Origin: Daphnia pulex
Taxonomy: Eukaryota; Arthropoda; Branchiopoda; Diplostraca; Daphniidae
NCBI RefSeq assembly: GCF_021134715.1
Contig: NC_060028.1
Location: forward strand, 4,796,501-4,860,500
Length of the DNA: 64,000 nt
Direction of reading: 5' to 3'
The notes under the pieces were generated by a model. It saw nothing but the letters and a program-made list of their open reading frames with translations, was not told the origin of the DNA and did no database searches. Of this stretch, positions 13,001 to 24,000 are shown piece by piece. The position numbers and the translations under genes were made by a program. How positions within the stretch are numbered: the stretch's first letter is position 1; every line of letters begins with the position of its first letter.

Positions 13001-14778
13001 ATGACTTCCAAAGGAAATCCTCACCCATTTGTTTATTGGGCCCAAAATACTTCACACGTTTTGTTACGTGTTGATCTGAAAGACGTACAGGTAATTAATA
13101 TTCTTGATTCCTTAGCTGTTTACTGCGTCTGCATGGCCACTGCGATCAAACAATGTCGACAAACCACCTTTTGTTACTATTCTTATTTTTCTTTTTGCTT
13201 TCCTTGATGCCATGGTATGAAGGAACCTGATGTACAGGTTAATGAAAACCATATAAAGTTTGTAGCAACTGGTGTGGGTGCCAGAGGAACACAACTTTAT
13301 GAGTTTGAATTGGAATTAGGGGCTAATATAGTCCCTGTGGTATGGAAGCTATTATTATTTTTTATTTAACTGCACATTATTCTAGCTTTAATTTGATCTT
13401 GTTATCATCCTAGTCTAGTCAGTATAGAGTTACTGCCCGGCAGATTGATATTAGTTTGAAAAAACAGAATGATGGATGGTGGCCAAAGCTTACTGGATCT
13501 AGTTTGAAACCCACTTGGCTTAAGGTATTACTTTAAAAACAGTATTTACAACCAATGGAAATTTCTGTTAAAAAAACATTTTATTTTAAGATTGATTTTG
13601 ATAAATGGAGATCTGAAGATGATGATGAAGCAGGATTGGATATTTCTTCAAGCAAGTTGGATGAGCTTGATAGTGAAAATGTTGTTGCTGATCACATGAG
13701 TTTTAATTTAGAAAACTTAAGGAAGACATACTTGTTTGTCTATAATTTATGGCAATTTGTTGGATTTACATACATATTTTCCATGCTGGTGTTCAAATAT
13801 TCAACACTGGGTTATGGTAAGTTCTTTTTTTTATTTCTGTGTAGAGTGTACAGTGTTCATGGATGTATTTATGCAAATTATGCTCTTTAGTCCTTATTGT
13901 TATTTGGGAAAGTTTATCAAAAAGATCCTAGATCTAGTTTGCATGAAAAGTGTAAATAAAGTAACAAAAGAAAGAGCGCAATGTATAAATATTTCCCTTA
14001 TGTACTCCACTGCACCTGCACTATCCCTTCGCGGTAAAGACAATTCAAACATTAATTCTTTTTTTCTTCTAGATTTTATACCAGTTGCATACCAATCTGT
14101 TCATTACCCTCTCAAATTTTGTCAACTCATGCAAGCATTAGAGATTTTTCATCCCTTATTTGGCTATACTAAAGGAAGTGTTATGGAGCCCACAGTGCAA
14201 GTTGGTGGAAGATCCATTATACTATTCTGCTTGATTGAAGCTGAAAGCAGAATTCAAGATAAACCAGTCATTTTCTACTTGATACTATGTTGGTCAATCA
14301 TCGAGCTTTTCAGGTAATGCGTTGAAATTTTTAAATTTTGCGAGAAACTACGGATTCTGATGAAGTTATGTTGATATAGATATCCTTACTACATGATGAG
14401 AGTATACGACAAAGATTTCGGCATAATCACTTGGTTGCGATACACAGTTTGGATACCTCTTTACCCGCTTGGCTTCTTATGTGAAGGAATTGTTATATTG
14501 CGGTACGTAGCGACTTTCAAAAATTCTATGTGTTTATTCACATTGTTTTCTCAACTTTCAGAAACATTCCATTCTTCGAGGAAACCGGAAAGTTCTCCGT
14601 AGGCTTGCCGAACAAGTGGAATTTCTCATTTCATTTCCCTACATTAATGAGGATGTATCTTTTGTTTTTCTTTCTACCCGCCATGTATACCATGATGTCG
14701 TACATGTCAAAACAGCGTCAAAAGAAGCTACAAGTAAGGGGTGACTCAATCCCCTCTAGTAAAATAAAAGTTAATTAA
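13001..14778 (+). CDS. Hacd3: Very-long-chain 3-hydroxyacyl-CoA dehydratase 3 (PTPLAD1/HACD3-like)
   Basis: Seven exons: 13001-13090, 13223-13339, 13414-13524, 13591-13816, 14073-14313, 14380-14502 and 14562-14778. They total 1125 nt, 374 aa, close to human HACD3. Exons 1-3 (residues 1-106) form a p23/CS-type beta domain (MTSKGNPHPFVYWAQNTSHV to DGWWPKL). Residues from about 145 are multipass membrane segments of the PTPLA/Phs1 fold. The catalytic Tyr-x6-Glu pair of this family is present as Tyr290 and Glu297 in YPLGFLCE. The enzyme removes water from 3-hydroxyacyl-CoA, the third step of ER very-long-chain fatty-acid elongation. The tail is basic (MSKQRQKKL). Polyadenylation-like AATAAA-type sequence follows the stop. 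Intact, with canonical splice sites. Confidence 0.95.
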
Positions 14779-15136
14779 ATAATCAAGACTTTTTGTCTGT
14801 AAAAGTAAATAATCTGCAAATAAATTGTGTTGTAGTGCTTGGTATTTGAAAAGCAGAATTAATACAATTGGTAATTCATATCATTATTAACATTCCGAAA
14901 TTTTGGCACAATAACAATTTAAACAGCGGAATGACATTCAAATTCTCTCCAAAATCTACTTGTCAATAAGACAATGGATTTCTTTTAAACTATAAAGATG
15001 AAAATGAAATAGGTGCTTATAATAGAAAATAAAAGAAACTTGATTTGAACTTGCAGAACGAAAATTTAAAAAAATTGCGCGTTCTTTACGTTGCAATTAA
15101 AAATGACACACCAGCTACAGCGGGTGGTTTGGAAAT
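14779..15136. other. Convergent 3' interval between HACD3 and HIP1
   Basis: A 358-bp AT-rich gap where the HACD3 (+) and HIP1 (-) transcripts converge. It should hold both 3' UTRs. There are several AATAAA-like motifs (near 14803-14822) but no gene. Confidence 0.6.
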
Positions 15137-18100
15137 TTACGAATCAGTGTCACCCGCAAGTTGGTAATGCTGTCTTCTGATAGCCGACAATCGGACACGT
15201 TCTTTTTCCAGCAAAGACTCGAACTCCAAAAATTTTATCTGTGACTCCATTTCTAATCGTTTGGCTTGATGCAGTGTCAAATGTGCGAAGTCCAGAACCG
15301 CTGAATAGTAGAATAAAAATTGGTTAATTATGGCCATTTGGTATTATCACAAAATTTTTAATTAAAATTTACTCGATTCTTCGACAAGTTCTGCACAATG
15401 TTTAGCTGTCGCAACCACCCCTCCAGTAGCCAACGAAACAGCTTTAGACGATTCAGCCAATGCTTGGAGGTTTTTACTTTGTAGTTCTGCTTTAACGCGA
15501 CTTGCAAACACCAGCTGAGCCGTGGAGGCGGCGATTTCTTGGGATGCCACTGTTAGTTGTTCGAATTTAGCTTGCCCTTTAACCACATTGTCTGCTGCGT
15601 CTCTGTTGAAATTATTATACTGTTTAAAAAATTACTTGAACAACCTTTTTTTTTAAATCTTCCTACGTTAACAGCTTCGCTCCGAAACCAACGGCCTTAG
15701 CTGCCGACAGCAGACCTTCAGTCCAACGATGATTTCGTTTGTAGAAATCTCTTGCAGTAGCAGATCCTGCGTACGAACAAAAATGAACGTTTAGTTTTAG
15801 AATAGCCATTTAGTGTCGTGTTCCAGTTCAACCTTTTCCACGCGCAACTATTTCTTCTTGAAGGACTTTAGCTTTTTTGATTAAATCAACGATTGCCTTC
15901 ATCAATGCGGTACATGAATCCAGAACCTTTTCGCTCACTTCCAATTTAACTCCAGTGTGGGATTGTTTAGAACTATCCCATAGTTTTGCGATTCGCGCAG
16001 CTGCCTCTTCTATAGCTCGTTCCATAGCTCCTAATTCAGACTCGAGTTCTTCGCCGACGTTATGTTCAACGTTGGCTTTCAATGATTCAGTTACAGCAAT
16101 AACTAGTTTATCTAAATCTCGAAGAGCATTTTCAACCTGTTTAAATCACACAAATTAATTGAATAATAATAAAAAAATACAATAGCAAAAATATCTAAAA
16201 TGAGTACCAAATTTGAATTCGAATTGATTTCTTCATTCTGGAAAGGCTGCTGAAGAATTCGGAAAAATAGAATGGTTATCTTTCCTGCCGCAACACACTT
16301 CTTTAGCATCTCATCAACTTTTTCAATATCAGTTAGACTGTGGGCCAGCTGCTGTCCATGAAGCAATACAAAACCGATCGATTGGGCAAAGGGGAATATT
16401 AAGGGTACTATGCGGGATGCGACATCGTCACTTTTGTTGCTTGAACAATATGCATTCAACGACTCGGATAGCGTTTTCAACAAACATAAGGCTCCTTTAA
16501 TAGTGAATCCACTATGATCTATAAGAGAAGTGAAAGGGTTTAACTTTTAAAATTACATATAGTGATTTCCAATTTGCGAAGCTATGCTGTGCAAACGGTA
16601 AAAACCTTACCTTGAAGATTTAAAGCAAGAACGGGAGGTTTTGCCAAGTCTAATACACATTTTTCCAAATATTGCTCTCCCTTTAAAGAGCAATCAACTG
16701 ATCGATTTCAGACAAACATAGGAAACAAATTAAATCAATAAATATGGATGCTAATAAGTATTTTCATTAGAATTCAGTTTAGTACTTAGAAGCTGATGGA
16801 ATAGATTCATCGCTTCAAGTTTGCTAGCTTCAAGCATTGATTTGTAATGAGCAGTCAATGAATCATTCTGCTGTAGCAGCTTTCGGGTTTCCTCCTGCAA
16901 ATTATTTTTTTCGCCATCAATATGTTGCAATTGTTGTTCTAACTTGGCGACACTTTCCTGTCACACATAACAAGACATATTAGGCAATATAAAAACATGT
17001 CTTGCCAAATTTACCAAAGTACAACAGAACATACCTTCATTTGGGCACCATATTTTCTCAACTGTTCGCTTTCGTCGGTCAATTCCTTGATATTGTTTTC
17101 TTTTGCAATTTTGAAATTATTGAATTCTTCCTCCAACTTCTTACCACTCGCAATCGATTGCTCTAATGCTTCGTTCAACTCCAGAGACTTTTGTTTACTA
17201 TGATCCAACTCGTTTTTCAACTCAATAGTAGACGTTGTTAGTATTTGTCGCTCTCCTTGAAGATCATTAATCTGTTTTGTCATGGCTTGATTATACTGTT
17301 CAAGATCTTCATACTTTTCCTAAAAACAGAAAAATAATAATTCGGCAAAATGGCCAAATATGCGAATGAAAGGAAAATCAAACATACCTTCATTTCTGTA
17401 CCGTTTTTTCTTAATTGTTCTCTTTCGTCCGTTATTTCCTTGATACTGTTTTCTTTAGCAACTTTGAAATTATTGAATTCTTCCTCCAACTTCTTACCAC
17501 ATTCAATTGATTGCTCTAATGCTTCATTCAATTCCAGAGACTTATGTTTTCTATGATCTAACTCATTTTTCAAGTCAGTAGTAGACGTTGCTAATATTTG
17601 CCGCTCTTCTTGAAGATCATTTATTTGTTTTGTCATGGCTTGATTATGCTGTTCAAGTTCTTCATACTTTTCCTAAAAAAAAGACATAAAAATTATCAGA
17701 CAAAAATTAGATAACCGACACGCGAGAGATGGTTTATCATTAGTAGCGCTTCTACAGAACAAACTTTCATTTTTAATCTAACCTGCAAGTTATTTTTAAT
17801 AATCAACAAATCTTCCTTTTCTTTTGTCATCTGCTGAATTGTTACATCTTGAGCAGTTTTAAATGCAGCAAATTCTACTTCACCATTTGTTGCGCTCGCC
17901 TTTAACGTCTCAAAATTTGCATGCATCTCCTCTTGTTCTTTGGTTTTCAGTTCTAAAGTAGCGCTCAGCTGATCTACTTCTAGCAACAGTTTAGCTTTTT
18001 CCTCTTGAATTTGAACAAGCTGATCTTCCACTTCCGTAATTTTAAGTTCAGTCGCTGATATCAATGTCTAATGATAAAATAAAAAACGCACTACGGCATT

Positions 18101-20622
18101 AGATTACGATTCAATAAACAAGAAAGGCATATTTACATTTAATTTGTTGTTAGCCTCTTGAAGCTCAATTTTTTCATCACCAAGTAACTGGATCTTCGCA
18201 ACTTCGGCTGTTTTAAGCATATTAAGCTCATTTTCTGCATCTTTCAGACTAGTCTTAGATAACTCGAGTGAATCTTGGAGTTCACACTGAATTTTGTTGC
18301 TTTGTTCGAGGGAAGTATTGGCAGCTGAAAGCTTCTTGTCTACTTCAGCTTTTTGACGCAGCAATTTGATGTGCTCATCGCGCAATTTTTGATACACATC
18401 TTTCAATTTCACAAATTTGTCTTCCCATCCTTTTGCTCTTTTTCCCATTTCCTAAATAATTTTGTTGTAAAAATATATGTATATAATATTCCTTTAACAA
18501 AGAAAATTTCTATAAATTACATCTAACTGTAATTGGACGACTGATCCCATCTGTGCCGATTGGGCTGCATCACTTAGTTTCCGTTCGATATCTTCCTTGT
18601 CCTTCAATGCTTCTTCTATTTCGTTTTCTTTTTCGGACATGCGCAATTCTAAATTAAGTATTTCTTGTCGTAGAATTCCATTCTCTTGATTATACTCGGC
18701 ACGAACTTTCCTCAACTCCGCTGATAACTGTTCCAGTTGATGTAGAAGATGTTCTATATAGCGATCTCTAAGAAATATATATATAGTACATTCTCAATTT
18801 TTAAATTGATTTTTCTATAACCATAAAAAATCTGAAACCTTTCTAGCAATAAATCAGGAGAATAGTCATTTCTTTCCGGTATTTCCGATTCCAACTGAAC
18901 TAGTGTTTCGTCTACCTGCGGCGGCGGAAGGGCTTCGTTTGGTAGTATTACAACTGGTGTGACGTGACGACTTAACTCGCTGGATATCAAAAAATTTGGC
19001 GGACTCTATATATTCGAAAGATGACAAGTATTTTTTTTGTTTCTTAACATTTTAAAAATGATATAAGACGTAAATGTTTCAAGACAAATTTACCTCATCC
19101 AAGTGTGGTACTTGGATTAATGTTTTGAAATATTGGAGTGTACTGGATTGTAAGTAAAACTGCCGCAAAGCCTTGAATTGCTTTAGAAATCTGATACGGT
19201 GGCCTTCCAATGTTTCGGGTGGTAGACCTAGACAATACAATTAATTAAAGCTTATACTTTTAAGCAACAATTAATGTTCGCATACAATTGTGCAGTTTAA
19301 AAAGAAGCTTCACGATGAAATCATAAACTTGGGAAGAATCTTGTATGCATGGAATAAGAGGAGCCAGCCGACATTGCCCCGCATTCGTCATAGAATTGGA
19401 TCGCGACATATCCAAAGAACCAAATACTATAGGGAAAAAATATACTTTAAAAGGGGAAGTTCTTATACACATCAACAAAAGTAAGCACATAGTCATTACC
19501 AGCTGCTTGTAGGGTAAGAATCTCATCCATATAGTCCAGCAACTCAACTGATAACTGAAAACTAAGCAACATAAATATACTGAATTACGAAAACAATAAG
19601 CCTTGGGAAAATATGGATATTAACGAATTGCCAAAATTGTCTTCTTTCAAATTTTCCCTCTACTAGTACTTTTACCCTACACGAAGGATAATACAAATAT
19701 TTATTACTACACAAACTTACTATAAGTTAATGTCATGTTCACAAACAACATCAATTCCCTCATCTTTGATCATCAAATTCCCCGGGAATTTTGGATTCCT
19801 TCGATGAAAGTCGAGCTTTACCACGAGAAGTCGACAGTACAAATTGATCAACTTCCCATATCCATCTTTAAGAAGTCCCTTAAATTCCACGAGAAAGAAA
19901 AACAGCATTAATAAAACTGAAATAACACATATTAGCACATTTTTATTTGGAAAACAACTGACCCATAATTTTCCCTTGTCCACTAAAAATTCTCTGTGTT
20001 GCTGTGAATCTTTCTGTAAAAATCAATGTTAATACTAACTTTTAGTTCACCAAATAATGTATACAACTTACCAGGACATTTGGATGTCCCTCACGCAAAA
20101 TTTTGTGTAAAGTATGGCAGAATTTCCATGCAACAATTGGATTTGAATGAATGGGTAGTCTCAGAACAATGGACCAAAAAGTATGGCTCCCTTTCCCTTG
20201 AAATGTGCCAATAATTGCACCTTATTTGGAAAATGTCAATTAAGATATGTACAATAGTGATGACAATAATTATTATTAACTCTAAGTCTTTACTTACTGC
20301 GAACATGCTTGGATTTTACAGGTACTTCAGATTCATTCACAGCTTTACTGACAGCTAAGGTCTAGACATTACACAAATAAAATGTAATTGTATTCTGTTT
20401 ATTTCAACCTGTTTTTTTTACTATATTTTTGTTTAAATTTTATTGAATTGTAGGCTACAAGCTTTCCACAAACCTGTGTTTTTTCAAAATTTTCTCTTTC
20501 CTGATCTGTAATGTTTCATGAAGACAATTTCTTAGAATTCTATGTACATACATGCAAACATAAATATTTGGTATACCTAGTGAAGTTCGAGAACGATTCG
20601 GAGGCAACGTACGACTAGCCAT
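15137..20622 (-). CDS. Hip1: HIP1/HIP1R (Sla2-type) endocytic clathrin-actin adaptor
   Basis: I trace 22 minus-strand exons from MASRTLPPNRSRTSL (20622-20577) to the stop at 15137. The joined length is 3789 nt, 1262 aa. Exons 1-9 (residues 1-279) form the ANTH phosphoinositide-binding domain (WKFCHTLHKILREGHPNVL, DYMDEILTLQA). Exons 10-16 (about 280-864) form a long coiled coil for clathrin light chain binding and dimerisation. Exons 18-22 (about 900-1262) form the talin-HIP1/Sla2 actin-tethering I/LWEQ (THATCH) module (SATARDFYKRNHRWTEGLLS, HEIAASTAQLV-like SQEIAASTAQLVFASRVKA). The protein links clathrin coats to F-actin at endocytic sites. It is longer than vertebrate HIP1/HIP1R (about 1040-1070 aa) because the coiled coil is expanded by duplicated exons. 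Exon 7 must use the acceptor at 19562 to keep the frame. Confidence 0.93.
17035..18067 (-). repeat. Tandemly duplicated 285-bp coiled-coil exons in HIP1
   Basis: Exons 13 (18067-17783), 14 (17672-17388) and 15 (17319-17035) are each exactly 285 nt, phase 0 at both ends. Exons 14 and 15 match at about 78 of 95 residues, including the start EKYEELEQ/EKYEDLEQ and the end EQLRK-x-G. Exon 13 and the 315-nt exon 12 (18451-18137) share the same C-terminal layout (FKTAQDVTIQQMTKEKEDL and LKTAEVAKIQLLGDEKIEL). This is a graded series of exon duplications. Confidence 0.9.
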
Positions 20623-21020
20623 ATTTTATTTATTTATTATTGTTACCAAACTGTCAAATCTGACGGCGACCTGCCCACGAGCCACAATCACTAGTAACTA
20701 CGTATGACAATGGCGTTTCCGTCTATGACGTTCACCTAAAATTAAGGAAATGAAAGATACAACCAGCTAGCTTACAGACTTTCCGGCATTAATTGTGTAT
20801 ACAAACTTAGCAGCGTAGGGGCCTATTGGGGTATTGCCTATTTCACAATCAGTATGTTGCTGTGTCGGCTGTGTGGATGGAATGTGTCAAAACTGAAAAC
20901 AGACGGCAACGGATGCTGCTATCTGCCGGCAGATTCTTTTACTTGTTGTACTGAAACGATCAAATTATGATGGTATCACTTTGGGACCAACATGGTCGCG
21001 CACTATCTCGTCTATGCTTT
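20623..21020. promoter_or_regulatory. Upstream region of HIP1
   Basis: Immediately upstream of the HIP1 start codon. It should contain the 5' UTR and promoter, but I see no clear TATA or initiator element. No coding sequence. This is the last host-gene-associated DNA before the repeat-rich region. Confidence 0.4.
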
Positions 21021-21231
21021 GCGACGAATCGTACCGTCGCTTTTTCTACTGAGGAAAGTCGACTCTTATCGACTGTCTATAAGAGTCGACTTGTCCATTA
21101 GAGTGTGCCTTTTTGAATGCTAGCTTGTATTTTTGTAATGATTATTGTATTTAATCGTTTGAATGTAGGGTTTGAATGTAAAACGTTTGCAGAATAAATT
21201 TATTTTAAATTCTCGTGTGTATTTTTTATGA
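21021..21231 (+). repeat. 200-bp hairpin repeat, copy 1
   Basis: Begins GCGACGAATCG and ends near CTCGTGTGTAT. It matches 21415-21610 along its whole length with substitutions and small indels. It contains a perfect stem: AGTCGACTCTTAT, an 8-9 nt loop, then ATAAGAGTCGACT (about 21057-21091). Confidence 0.8.
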
Positions 21232-21414
21232 ACGGTTGATTTTAAAGGTAAATTTAATAAAAGGTGATACTCTCACTTGGTGCTGGTTGCTGGACTAGTG
21301 ATGCTTAGGATACATTACAAAAGAAGTACAGGAATATACATAACTGAAGCTTTATTTAATTAAAACGTTAACAGCATTTGTTAATATATATTTAGATCTG
21401 ATTTAATCTAGATT

Positions 21415-21610
21415 GCGACGAATCGCACAGTCACTTTTTCTACTGAGAAAAGTCGATTCTTATCGACTAGTCTATGAGAGTCGACTAGTCCGTTTGAGTG
21501 TGCCTTTTTGATAGCTAGTTTGTAATTATTATTGTATTAAATCGTTTGAATCCAGGGTTTAAATATCAAAACGTTTAAACAATACTTTTATTCTTAATTT
21601 TTGTGTGTAT
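21415..21610 (+). repeat. 200-bp hairpin repeat, copy 2
   Basis: Direct copy of 21021-21231, about 394 bp downstream. The stem is less perfect here (AGTCGATTCTTAT against ATGAGAGTCGACT), so copy 1 keeps the pairing better. No coding content. Probably a non-autonomous mobile repeat or satellite monomer. Confidence 0.8.
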
Positions 21611-22613
21611 AGTTGTACAATGTGGTACAAATTGTTGAACAAACGTGATGAATTTTGCTCTTCCCCCCCCCTTTTCACCCTTTTTCGTGCTGCCTATACC
21701 CCCTCTTTTGCCCTTAGGGCCGAAAGGGGAAAGACGAAAAGGGCAGGGATATCAGTAATCGAACTTATACTTCTTAAGCACTTGTACCCCTGATTCCTCA
21801 ATAAATACTCTACATGATCAACGAATACTTATCTGTCTTACGCGTTAAAAACGTCACTTTCACGGTCTGTTCCTTGATTTTAGTTTGCCATGGTAACATG
21901 GTACGCAATAAGAACACACAAGACTAACGTGACGTACTTTTACTTCTTTTTAGCTACCGCGTGGTAGAATTTTGCTTTGGAATGGTGAAAAAGCGAAGAA
22001 GTTTTGTAGTTTATACTTTTGTTTCTATTTTTCCACATTTCTTTCCATCCGCTCCATTTTATCATCTTTTCTCAGCCTTTTACCGTGTTTCCTGTGTTTC
22101 GAATTTCTTTCTCTCATTAATAAATATTTTTCTATCCGCTCCCTTTCTAGTAAAATTCTTTCACAAAGCGCGGAACTCATAGCGTAAAAAGAGCGAAAAA
22201 GAGCGCCTTTTTTGGGGTAAAACGTAGGGAATTTTTAGTTGCCAACCCCTTGGTTTTGGAGTGGAGCACAGTGCCCGGATTCGGTGACGCAGAACTGGAG
22301 TAGCCGATGATTCAGTTTTAAGAGGTCGACAGTGCGTCGGAAGATGACTCCGAAAGGGTGGTGGTTGTTAATGGTGGAAATCCGCCAGTAGCTGAAATAC
22401 AAGCGGCAGACAAACCCAGGTGGGAGGAAGTTTTCGATTGTATCTCTCACGCGACGCCCTGTCATCTCGGCTGCTGGAACGGTTTTGACCCAATGTTGCC
22501 GGCCAACTCCAACGACACGGTTGGATGAAGTAGGTTACGATCACGTTACCGCAGCGGACACGCGACCCCCCCCCCCCCAAAAAAAAAGACGATGCTGCAT
22601 ACCTCGCATTTGT
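21611..22613. other. Non-coding interval with homopolymer runs
   Basis: AT-rich sequence, C runs near 21665 and a C/A homopolymer at about 22567-22589. Around 21910-22180 two overlapping frames read through T-rich DNA with no codon signal. No gene that I can support. Confidence 0.5.
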
Positions 22614-23203
22614 TAACTGGGACGACGACGTGTACACCGACACCATAACGACCGACGAAGAACCATCGGTATGGGAAGATCATACACCTGTTGTAAATGA
22701 AGTCACCCAAGTCAATGTTTCTCTGTCGAGTAGATGCCGAAAAAGACATTTGAGAGTTGTTGTCGGCCATCGATTGGGCGGCGCACACCTCAGCTCCTCT
22801 CTCGAATCCTAAAGTGGGTCAACCTTGTCTCGTTTTCGTCATAAACTTTGGAAAATCGCTCTACTTACCCTACTACGGGGGACTTTATGGGTGGCGCAGG
22901 GCGATCATTGCTGCCATGAACCCATCGTCAGTTACCGTTACGTTAATGGATTTCGGTAAAGTAATTTCGGTACATCGAGGCATGTGGTTCATCAGAAGAA
23001 TGAGGCGGGATCTATGCCAGATTCCCTCGAGGATTAGGCGACTGTACGCCCCTAGTGTTGTGCCGGTTAGCGGAAGAATGTGGTCGGTGGATGACGAAGC
23101 CTTTGCCCGGAACTTTACTCTTGGAAAAAATTGTACGCTGACAAGTGTGGGAGACGCCAGCTTGAGCTTGGAGAACAGCCTGGATTTGTTTTTGACCATG
23201 TTT
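22614..23203 (+). pseudogene. Tudor-domain-like gene fragment, copy A
   Basis: Reads in more than one frame. The stretch NWDDDVYTDTITTDEEPSVW is followed by a Tudor-like module: GQPCLVFV, GGLYGWRRAIIAAM, SVTVTLMDFGKVISV, then FIRRMRRDLCQIPSRIRRLY. Tudor domains bind methylated Arg or Lys, and multi-Tudor proteins act in the piRNA pathway. I infer the family from the fold-like pattern (aromatic/basic WRRA, DFG in place of DYG). The copy switches frame near 22800 and ends where DIRS-like sequence begins. A second direct copy lies at 30771-31362 and an inverted partial copy at 23888-24000. Confidence 0.5.
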
Positions 23204-23590
23204 TTTACCTTAAAAAGTGTAATGGCGGGAAACCCTTATGGGGCCTAATGACAACTCAGATTTTGTTATTTTTTCTAACTCTCCCCTTTACGGTTGGGAT
23301 GTTGTTTGAGTCTGATGGCTTTCGTTCTCGGGGACCTTGGAAGGCTGCTGACACACAAAGTCATATTAACGAATTGGAGCTTTTGGCCGCATATTTTTCG
23401 TTGCAAGCATTTACAAACTCTTCTGATAGCAATTAATAAGTGTAGCTATATTCAATTAATAGCTATATTAATAAGTGTAGGGGTACTCACTCGCGAGCTC
23501 TTTCTAACATTGCGGCTCAAATTATTCAATCGTGCGAAGCCCTCAATATTAATATTTTTGCCTTCTCATTTACCAGGAAAATGGTATCAA
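23204..23590 (+). mobile_element. DIRS-like retroelement fragment (reverse transcriptase/RNase H part)
   Basis: Frame after the junction reads YLKKCNGGKPLWGLM, then ESDGFRSRGPWKAADTQSH and INELELLAAYFSLQAF, the thumb/RNase H pattern of DIRS-type elements. It matches the minus-strand copy at about 34280-33890. An internal stop and frame changes (near 23435-23470) show it is dead. The join to Tudor-like DNA is at about 23203. Confidence 0.6.
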
Positions 23591-23887
23591 CCAGAAACAG
23601 GATGAAAATTAGAAAGCTCCTCCGAGTTCAACGAAGCTTTCTTCAGCAGTGGAGTAATCGAGGAAGTTTCATAGAGTCAGGGAAGACACCACTAGACGAT
23701 GAGAGATTGATAAGGCTAGCAAAAGGTTTAGCAAGAACATGAATAATTTTCTTCAGATTATTGGTGGGAACGGGATCAGCAAAGGAAGACTTGGCCGGAC
23801 ATTTGTCAACAATTTCACAAATCTCGGAGGGTAAAACCAACTCAAACACGGATAAGAAAGTATTCGGGGCAGATGAAGACCAGTCGA
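23591..23887 (-). mobile_element. Non-LTR retrotransposon reverse-transcriptase fragment
   Basis: Minus strand reads LPSEICEIVDKCPAKSSFAD, then KPFASLINLSSSSGVFPDSM and, after a frame change, PLLKKASL-type sequence with ELSNFHPVSG. This is the fingers region of a non-LTR reverse transcriptase. It is truncated at both ends, and its 5' end is fused to Tudor-like copy C. Confidence 0.65.
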
Positions 23888-24000
23888 CTGAAGGATTCGA
23901 GAGAGGAGCTGAGGTGTGCGCCGCCCAATCGACGGCCGACAACAACTCACAAATGTCTTTTTCGGCATCTACTCGACAGAGAAACTTTGACTTGGGTGTT
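23888..24000 (-). pseudogene. Tudor-gene fragment, copy C (inverted)
   Basis: Reverse complement matches 22703-22812: the segment from about CAAGTCAAAGTTTCTCTGTC to the part coding AVDWAAHTSAPLSN. It therefore forms an inverted repeat with copy A, about 1.1 kb apart, enclosing the DIRS-like and non-LTR pieces. Confidence 0.7.
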
